Notes under the pieces: model-generated
The model's database searches: none
Seen by the model: only the letters and a program-made list of their open reading frames with translations
What the model was told of the DNA's origin: nothing
Part shown: in pieces, positions 40,209 through 45,509 of the stretch
Layout: every line of letters starts with the position of its first letter
Numbering within the stretch: position 1 is the first letter of the stretch
Position numbers and translations under genes: made by a program
Source: an uncultured Clostridia bacterium
Lineage (GTDB): Bacteria; Bacillota; Clostridia; Christensenellales; UBA1242
Direction of reading: 5' to 3'
Length of the DNA stretch: 45,509 bases
NCBI GenBank assembly: GCA_944381825.1
Contig: CALWMK010000009.1
Location: 1-45,509 of the forward strand

Positions 40209-40546
40209 TGAAACACATTATTTTAGGAAAAAAAGGTGAGATAGAGGCAGTTAACCATTTAAAAAATAAAGGTTATAAAATTTTGCAAACCAATTATGTC
40301 AATGTTCTTGGAGAAATTGATATAATTGCTAAAGATAATGACTATTTGATTTTTATAGAAGTTAAAACGCGTACCTCAAGAAAATTTGGCAGGGCTAGTG
40401 AGGCCGTAAATTTTCATAAACAAAAAAAAATAAGAGATGTTGCACTTTTATACTTAAAAAAGAATCATGAATTAGAAAGCAATGTAAGATTTGATGTTAT
40501 TGAAATTTATGATAATGAAATCAATCATATTCTAAATGCTTTTTAA
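40208..40546 (+). CDS. YraN/UPF0102 family nuclease-like protein
   Basis: A 112-residue protein with a predicted restriction-endonuclease fold: GEIEAVNHLKNKGYKIL, then LGEIDIIAKDNDYLIFIEVKTR (Asp and Glu-x-Lys active-site pattern), and FGRASEAVNFHKQKKI. Cellular role unknown. It is coupled to ylqF by a one-base overlap. Confidence 0.93.
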   Translation: MKHIILGKKGEIEAVNHLKNKGYKILQTNYVNVLGEIDIIAKDNDYLIFIEVKTRTSRKFGRASEAVNFHKQKKIRDVALLYLKKNHELESNVRFDVIEIYDNEINHILNAF

Positions 40547-40576
40547 CAAATTATTATAAAAAAATTTATAAAATAC

Positions 40577-40605
40577 TTGCAAATAATGTACCTTTATGTT
40601 ATTAT
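40577..40605 (+). promoter_or_regulatory. promoter for rplS
   Basis: TTGCAA (40577-40582), 17-base spacer, TATTAT (40600-40605), giving a leader of about 60 bases. Confidence 0.65.
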
Positions 40606-40610
40606 ATCAT

Positions 40611-40650
40611 GGACTTCGGGTGTTCCGCTGTACTTGATATATGAACACTT
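40611..40650 (+). promoter_or_regulatory. putative L19 (rplS) leader RNA
   Basis: GTGTTC (40620-40625) pairs with GAACAC (40643-40648), enclosing CGCTGTACTTGATATAT. It sits between the rplS promoter and its AAGGAGG. The TGTTCCGCTG stretch and position recall the ribosomal L19 leader described in Firmicutes, believed to let L19 repress its own synthesis. The match is from memory, not from a model search. Confidence 0.55.
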
Positions 40651-40672
40651 AGTTTAAAAAGGAGGAAAAGTC

Positions 40673-41017
40673 ATGAATATTGTTAATGTTATTGAAAAAG
40701 AACAAGAACGCGAAAACGCTCCTAATGTAAAAGTTGGCGATACCGTTAAAGTTTACTACAAAATCAAAGAGGGTGACAAACAAAGAATTCAAGGTTTTGA
40801 AGGTGTTGTAATTTCTAAGAAGAATGGAAGTGTTAGAGAAACTTTTACTGTTAGAAGAATTTCTTATGGAGTTGGCGTTGAAAGAACTTTCCCAGTTCAT
40901 TCACCACTAATTGACAGAGTTGAGGTTGTTAGAAAGGCATCTCCAAGAAGAGCAAAACTTTATTATGTTAGAAATTTAACAGGTAAAGCTGCCAAGATTA
41001 AATCTAACGAAAATTAA
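40673..41017 (+). CDS. rplS: 50S ribosomal protein L19
   Basis: 114 residues with the complete L19 signature: [84 protein letters not shown]. It lies at the 30S-50S interface. AAGGAGG precedes the ATG. It is monocistronic, with its own promoter, leader and terminator. Confidence 0.98.
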   Translation: MNIVNVIEKEQERENAPNVKVGDTVKVYYKIKEGDKQRIQGFEGVVISKKNGSVRETFTVRRISYGVGVERTFPVHSPLIDRVEVVRKASPRRAKLYYVRNLTGKAAKIKSNEN

Positions 41018-41034
41018 TTTAACTTTTAAAATTA

Positions 41035-41060
41035 AACGAAATCATATGATTTCGTTTTTT
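41035..41060 (+). terminator. terminator of rplS
   Basis: A perfect 9-bp stem (41035-41043 with 41048-41056, loop ATAT) running into eight T. Confidence 0.88.
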
Positions 41061-41134
41061 TTGTTATATATTAGTTTATATATTAAAACCCAATCATTTT
41101 ATGCGTTGAAAGTGGCTAGGGCTTTTATATTAGG

Positions 41135-41164
41135 TACTATTATATTTAATAGTATTATTTTTTT
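41135..41164 (+). terminator. second terminator-like hairpin downstream of rplS
   Basis: TACTATTA/TAATAGTA (41135-41142 with 41147-41154, loop TATT) followed by TTATTTTTTTT. Together with the first terminator and a T-less hairpin at 41221-41246 it fills the 306-base gap before murA. Confidence 0.6.
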
Positions 41165-41220
41165 TATAACAATTTTTTGAATGTGTACATATAAAATAAT
41201 AGATTTAATAATTTTAAATT

Positions 41221-41246
41221 GGCAAATTGACTATGGTAAATTTGCC
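41221..41246 (+). promoter_or_regulatory. inverted repeat upstream of murA
   Basis: GGCAAATT (41221-41228) and AATTTGCC (41239-41246) flank ten bases, with TTGACT inside the left half. There is no T-run, so it is not a terminator. It may be an operator over a murA promoter or a leader hairpin. Confidence 0.4.
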
Positions 41247-41323
41247 TAAGATTCTTTATAAAATTAAAACACAAAACACACAAAATAACAAGCTGTGAAT
41301 ATACTGATATGTGGAGATAAACA

Positions 41324-42577
41324 ATGGAAAAAATAGTGGTTAATGGAGGGAAAAAACTATACGGAAACATTAAAGTCAATTCCGCTAAAAATGCATATTT
41401 GCCAATATTAGCTGGAAGCATTCTTAGTAAGGGTGAAATTTTGTTGCACGATTGCCCTAAATTTGATGACATTCTTTCAATGTGCAATATTTTGAAAACT
41501 TTAGGAATAAAATGTAAACTTGAAAATCACGAATTAATTTTAAATTGTGGGGGAGCTAATGCTTTTGAAATTCCTGAGGAGCAAACCAAACTCATTCGCT
41601 CCTCAATTTTTACTTTGGGTTCTATTTTAGGCAGATTTAAAAAGGCAAAAGTCGCATATCCGGGTGGTTGTGCTATAGGGTCTAGACCTATCGATTTACA
41701 TATAAAAGGATTAAGAGCATTAAATGTTAAAGTGGAAGAGGAAAATGGCTTTTTAATTTGTGATGGAAAAAACATGCGGGGTTCGGATGTTTTATTAAAC
41801 TTTCCTAGCGTTGGAGCAACTGAAAATATTATGCTTGCTGCAACACTTACAAAAGGAAGAACTAGAATATTTAATCCTGCGAAAGAACCAGAAATTGTTG
41901 ATCTTCAAAATTTTTTAAATGCTATGGGTGCAAAAATAGTTGGTGCTGGCGGTGACTTAATTGAAATCGAAGGTGTGAATGATTTATCTTCGGTTGAATA
42001 TACTCCAATGCCAGATAGAATAATAACAGGTACATACATTCTTGCATGTGCAATTACTGGTGGAGACATAACTTTAGAAAATACAAATGCTAGTCATATA
42101 GAAAGTTTAATTAAAAAAATTGAAAATAAATGTTGCAAAATATATGTTCAAGGTGATAAAATACGAGTGTTGGCAGATGGAAAGCCAAAAGGTGTTGGTC
42201 TTGTCGAAACCAAACCATATCCTGATTTTCCAACAGATTTACAGCCTCAAATTGTTGCTCTTGCAAGCATTTCAGATGGTGAATCTATGATAATTGAAAA
42301 TTTATTCGAAACCAGATTTAAACACATTCCTGAACTTGTTAAAATGGGAGCAAATATTCAAGTTGATGGAAAAATTGCAAAAATTACTGGTGTTAAAAAT
42401 CTTTTTGGCTGTGAAGTTGAGGCTACAGATCTTAGAGGTGGAGCATGTTTGGTTTTAGCTGGTCTTAAGGCTGCTGGTCAAACAATCATAAGCGGTGTTC
42501 ATCATATTGATAGGGGCTATGAAAAAATCGAAATGCTTTCTAAATTAGGTGCCGACATAAAACGTATAAATGTCTAA
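41324..42577 (+). CDS. murA: UDP-N-acetylglucosamine 1-carboxyvinyltransferase
   Basis: The 417-residue enzyme makes the first committed step of peptidoglycan synthesis, adding enolpyruvate to UDP-GlcNAc. The active-site cysteine is present in YPGGCAIGSRPIDLH (Cys116), so the enzyme should be fosfomycin-sensitive in principle. The substrate-binding Lys-Asn pair is in VNSAKNAYLP, where the usual SGAKN reads NSAKN. LIRSSIFTLGSILGRF, SVGATENIMLAA, KPYPDFPTDLQPQ and DLRGGACLVLAGL are also typical. GGAG precedes the ATG. It overlaps ftsQ by eight bases. Confidence 0.97.
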   Translation: MEKIVVNGGKKLYGNIKVNSAKNAYLPILAGSILSKGEILLHDCPKFDDILSMCNILKTLGIKCKLENHELILNCGGANAFEIPEEQTKLIRSSIFTLGSILGRFKKAKVAYPGGCAIGSRPIDLHIKGLRALNVKVEEENGFLICDGKNMRGSDVLLNFPSVGATENIMLAATLTKGRTRIFNPAKEPEIVDLQNFLNAMGAKIVGAGGDLIEIEGVNDLSSVEYTPMPDRIITGTYILACAITGGDITLENTNASHIESLIKKIENKCCKIYVQGDKIRVLADGKPKGVGLVETKPYPDFPTDLQPQIVALASISDGESMIIENLFETRFKHIPELVKMGANIQVDGKIAKITGVKNLFGCEVEATDLRGGACLVLAGLKAAGQTIISGVHHIDRGYEKIEMLSKLGADIKRINV

Positions 42578-43397
42578 AAATAAAAAATTAATTATTTTAG
42601 GTGGAGCGCTTTTAGGGGTAATTTTAATATTGCTTATTTTAGCATTCACTCTTTTTGGCTTAAAGAAAATTGAGTTTAATGCACTTAACTCCACAGATAT
42701 TTTTTCTTCTTCGCAAACGCAAGAAGAAGCAATTCAAATTAGCAAATTCAAAAAAAATTCTTGTGTTTTATTTTTAAATAAAAAAATTGCAACTCAAAAT
42801 TTAGAAAAAAATTATCCTTATATAAAAATAATAAACATAGAAACTAAATTTCCAAATAAAATTGTCATACATTATGCCGAGAGGGAGGAGGTTTTTGCAA
42901 TTCAAAACGGTGTTGACAAATTTTTTATAACTGATGACGAACTTAAAATTCTGAGAATAGTAGAAAATGCTGAAGGTTATACATCGACTAGGCAAAATCC
43001 AATTTTGATGTGCGGTTTTGAAGTAGAAAATGCAAATGTTAAAAGAGGTGATTTTTTAAAAATAAAAAATCATGATGAACTTGTTAGAAACATTTCTAAA
43101 AGCCTCTTGCTTTGCAATCGTGATGTGGTGGAACAAAAATCACTTTTTAAACAAGTTTCTTTAAAATATAGTGAAACACAAGATGTTTTATCTGGTGAAG
43201 GCGATTATTTAGAAATTGTTGATTTTAATAATTTTGTTGCAAATTTTTATTCACCATCAAAATCCACAACTAAAAAGTTTCAAGTTTATTTTGCAGGGAT
43301 GACTGAAGTTATTCCTTATTATATTGCAACTCATTACATGGAGATTTATACAAAATCCACAGGAGAAATTTTTTGTAAATTAACATATAAATTATAA
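42570..43397 (+). CDS. ftsQ: FtsQ/DivIB-type division protein
   Basis: A 275-residue bitopic protein with one N-terminal membrane helix (LIILGGALLGVILILLILAFTLFG) and a POTRA-like domain (about 32-105: LKKIEFNALNSTDIF ... IKIINIETKFPNKIVIHYAEREEVFAI). A less conserved C-terminal domain follows. The context between murA and ftsA-ftsZ supports the assignment, as this family diverges quickly. It is coupled to murA by an eight-base overlap and has no obvious ribosome binding site. Confidence 0.85.
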   Translation: MSKNKKLIILGGALLGVILILLILAFTLFGLKKIEFNALNSTDIFSSSQTQEEAIQISKFKKNSCVLFLNKKIATQNLEKNYPYIKIINIETKFPNKIVIHYAEREEVFAIQNGVDKFFITDDELKILRIVENAEGYTSTRQNPILMCGFEVENANVKRGDFLKIKNHDELVRNISKSLLLCNRDVVEQKSLFKQVSLKYSETQDVLSGEGDYLEIVDFNNFVANFYSPSKSTTKKFQVYFAGMTEVIPYYIATHYMEIYTKSTGEIFCKLTYKL

Positions 43398-43407
43398 TAA
43401 AAAAATG

Positions 43408-43436
43408 TTGACATTAAAAATGAATAAGTTTATAAT
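43408..43436 (+). promoter_or_regulatory. consensus sigma-A promoter for ftsA-ftsZ
   Basis: TTGACA (43408-43413), exactly 17 bases, TATAAT (43431-43436): a full-consensus promoter. Its spacer and -10 lie within the left arm of the hairpin that ends the murA-ftsQ transcript. Confidence 0.85.
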
Positions 43437-43471
43437 TATAAAAAAATAATTATAATTATTCATTTTTTTAA
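43417..43471 (+). terminator. terminator of murA-ftsQ overlapping the ftsA promoter
   Basis: Arms AAAAATGAATAA and TTATTCATTTTT enclose a second paired segment (TATAATTAT/ATAATTATA), followed by more T. The hairpin can form only in RNA coming from upstream, because the ftsA transcript would start after most of the left arm. Confidence 0.65.
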
Positions 43472-43502
43472 ATATTACTACAAAAAGATAAGGAGAGAAT
43501 CT

Positions 43503-44657
43503 GTGGCTAAAAAAGGAGTTGCTGTTTTAGATATTGGTTCGTCAAAATTAAGACTTGTTATTGCTCAAAAAACCAGCGGGAAAAACTTTAATATTTTAGG
43601 AATGAGCGAAATAGAATATGCAGGTTTTTATAATGGAAATTTTATTGAGGACGAAGATTTTTATGCGGCAATCAATAAAGCAATAATTTCCGCAGAAGAA
43701 AGTGCTCAAACACACATCTCTAAATTGTACATAGGTCTTCCAGCAGAATTTCTTTGTTGTTTGGTGAAAGAGGGTACCCTTTCTTTTGAATCTAAAAAGA
43801 AAATTACACAGCCAGACATAGATTTACTTTTGAATCAAAATAATGAATATAAATATCTTTCAAATATGACTTTAATTAGTGCAGATGCAGTTTATTTTAC
43901 AGTTGATGGAAAAAAAGTTGCTTCTCCGATAGGGGAAAAAGGTGAAAAACTTTTTGCACAAATTAGTTATCATTATTCTTCAAGCGAAATTATACTAAAA
44001 ATCAATAGTTGCTTAAGTAAACTGGGCTTGGCATCTGTTGAATATTTATCAACACCAATGTGTCAACTTCAAATACTCCCCCAAAATGCAAGAACTGATT
44101 TGGCTGTGCTTATAGATTGTGGTTATCTTACGACCTCTGTTTCTGTTATTCGAGGCGATGCAATTTTGTATTTGGGTTCTTTTTCTTTGGGTGGGGCCCA
44201 TATAATGACGGATTTGGCAGAATGCCTAAATATTAATTATCCAATTGCAGAAGCATTGAAACGAAAACTTGTTTTGTCGCTTGTGCCGGAACAAGACCAA
44301 ACAATTGAAGTGGCTTATGAAGGTAATATTAAAAATGTTCCTTTATCTCTTACAAATGAAATAGTTTGCGCAAGATTAGATATTATTGCAAAAGGCATTG
44401 ACACTTGCATTGAACTTTCAAAATTAGATTATCCCAAATTTTATCCTGTTTTCTTAACAGGAGGTGGAATTTCTCTATTGAAAGGCGCAAGGCAATATCT
44501 TTCCAAGCAACTTTCTAGACCGGTTGAGATTATTTTTGATGATAGTCAAATTTTATCTAAGCCATATTATTCTGCTTTAGTTACATTGACAGAAACTGCA
44601 ATTAAAAAAGAATGCAGCAATGAAAAAAGTTTTCTTGCAAAACTATTTAAAAAATGA
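43503..44657 (+). CDS. ftsA: cell division protein FtsA
   Basis: The 384-residue actin-like ATPase tethers FtsZ to the membrane. Phosphate-binding loops are VAVLDIGSSKLRLVIA (phosphate 1) and AVLIDCGYLTTSVSVI (phosphate 2), and the adenosine motif is PVFLTGGGISLLKGA. The SHS2/1C region is about 80-160. The end, SFLAKLFKK, fits the short amphipathic membrane-targeting helix. It is about 50 residues shorter than Bacillus FtsA (440). GTG is the start codon, seven bases after AGGAG. Confidence 0.93.
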   Translation: MAKKGVAVLDIGSSKLRLVIAQKTSGKNFNILGMSEIEYAGFYNGNFIEDEDFYAAINKAIISAEESAQTHISKLYIGLPAEFLCCLVKEGTLSFESKKKITQPDIDLLLNQNNEYKYLSNMTLISADAVYFTVDGKKVASPIGEKGEKLFAQISYHYSSSEIILKINSCLSKLGLASVEYLSTPMCQLQILPQNARTDLAVLIDCGYLTTSVSVIRGDAILYLGSFSLGGAHIMTDLAECLNINYPIAEALKRKLVLSLVPEQDQTIEVAYEGNIKNVPLSLTNEIVCARLDIIAKGIDTCIELSKLDYPKFYPVFLTGGGISLLKGARQYLSKQLSRPVEIIFDDSQILSKPYYSALVTLTETAIKKECSNEKSFLAKLFKK

Positions 44658-44692
44658 TAAAATAAAACCATTAATTATTAGGAGATAAAATT

Positions 44693-45509
44693 ATGTATAA
44701 TAACAACAATATTAGTCCAGTTGCAAACATCAAAGTTATAGGAATTGGTGGGGGCGGAAATAACGCAGTTAATAGAATGATAAATGCGAACATTACTAGT
44801 GCTCAGTTTGTTGCGATTAACACCGACAAACAAGCACTCTTAATGAGCAAGGCAGAGCTTAGACTCCAAATAGGTGAAAAACTCACTCGTGGTTTGGGCG
44901 CAGGGGCTGAGCCAGAAGTTGGTCAAAAGGCAGCCGAAGAAAGCAAAGCAAGCATTTCTGAAATGTTAAAAGATTCTGACCTTGTTTTTATTACTGCTGG
45001 TATGGGCGGTGGCACGGGAACTGGTGCTGCGCCTGTTGTTGCTCAAATTGCGAAAGAAATGGGAATATTAACAATAGCGGTTGTAACAAAACCTTTCAAT
45101 TTTGAGGGACGAAAAAGACTTTTAAATGCTGAAAAAGGCATTGAAAATCTTAGAAAGCATGTTGATACTCTTGTTGTTATTCCTAATGATAAGTTGTTTA
45201 AAATTGCACCAAAGGGCACACCTATTGTCGAGGCTTTCAGATATGCAGATGATGTGCTTAGACAAGGCATTCAAGGCATTTCAGATCTTATTGTTACTCC
45301 TAGTCTTATAAATTTGGACTTTGCGGATGTTCGTTCAATAATGAAAAATAGAGGACTTGCTCACATGGGTATTGGTCATGGCAAGGGAGAAAATAAAACT
45401 ATTGAAGCCGTTCGTCAAGCTGTTTCCAGTCCACTCCTTGAAACAACAATTGAGGGTGCAACAGGTGTTCTTTTGAATGTTAAAGGTGGTTTGGATTTGC
45501 CATTAGATG
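44693..45509 (+). CDS. ftsZ: cell division protein FtsZ, cut by the window end
   Basis: The frame is open from the ATG at 44693 (behind AGGAGA) to the last base, giving 272 residues. FtsZ is the tubulin-like GTPase that forms the division ring. It shows [18 protein letters not shown], the tubulin signature [35 protein letters not shown] and [11 protein letters not shown] with the T7-loop Asp. The segment [20 protein letters not shown] is typical. The C-terminal linker and tail lie outside the window. The gap to ftsA is 35 bases, so they share the promoter at 43408. Confidence 0.97.
   Translation, partial: MYNNNNISPVANIKVIGIGGGGNNAVNRMINANITSAQFVAINTDKQALLMSKAELRLQIGEKLTRGLGAGAEPEVGQKAAEESKASISEMLKDSDLVFITAGMGGGTGTGAAPVVAQIAKEMGILTIAVVTKPFNFEGRKRLLNAEKGIENLRKHVDTLVVIPNDKLFKIAPKGTPIVEAFRYADDVLRQGIQGISDLIVTPSLINLDFADVRSIMKNRGLAHMGIGHGKGENKTIEAVRQAVSSPLLETTIEGATGVLLNVKGGLDLPLD

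Overview
The window looks like chromosomal DNA from an AT-rich, endospore-forming Firmicute of the class Clostridia. The evidence is the strongly A/T-biased codon use, AGGAGG-type ribosome binding sites, a complete spoIIIAA-AH operon, the sporulation genes yunB and ytfJ, and Firmicute-type operons (asp23-nusB-xseAB, ylxM-ffh-rpsP-khpA-rimM-trmD, ftsQ-ftsA-ftsZ). I cannot name a genus. The gene order is compact and differs from Bacillus (murA sits beside ftsQ; rplS lies after ylqF-yraN), which would fit an uncultured gut-type lineage.

Positions 1-7535 are the accessory, decaying part. It opens with two tandem copies of a 206-bp unit. Each copy carries the 3' half of a lysine-like tRNA (anticodon loop to CCA), a terminator, an inverted copy of the lysine anticodon arm and two large hairpins. 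A double-domain GNAT acetyltransferase follows, overlapped by a broken membrane-protein reading frame. On the minus strand come two FAD oxidoreductases, tRNA-Cys, a five-tRNA operon (Pro-Met-Asp-Phe-Thr) and tRNA-Tyr. Between these lie a MITE-like inverted repeat, a multi-frame relic of a small P-loop kinase, and a DUF421 membrane gene broken by two frameshifts.

Positions 7577-18343 hold a RadC/JAB protein, a large unrecognised anchored protein, pepD, der-plsY, yunB and a helical protein (both minus), a membrane class III nucleotidyl cyclase, and the ytfI-ytfJ-dacF cluster of sporulation and cell-wall genes.

Positions 18477-23018 are the spoIIIAA-AH operon, which encodes the mother-cell half of the SpoIIIA-SpoIIQ channel. 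SpoIIIAG and SpoIIIAH are markedly short. A GLUG-repeat surface protein with its own promoter follows.

Positions 25677-45509 are housekeeping: asp23-nusB-xseA-xseB-proS-HD hydrolase; on the minus strand pheS-pheT-rluA; cmk; ylxM-ffh; rpsP-khpA-rimM-trmD; an orphan nucleotidyltransferase-like gene; ylqF-yraN; rplS with a putative L19 leader; murA-ftsQ; and ftsA-ftsZ, with ftsZ cut by the window end. The genes serve translation, protein targeting, envelope synthesis and division.

The most unusual features are the tRNA 3'-half tandem array at the left edge and a SpoIIIAG that lacks the insertion found in the Bacillus ring protein. All calls come from reading the sequence; no database search was run.
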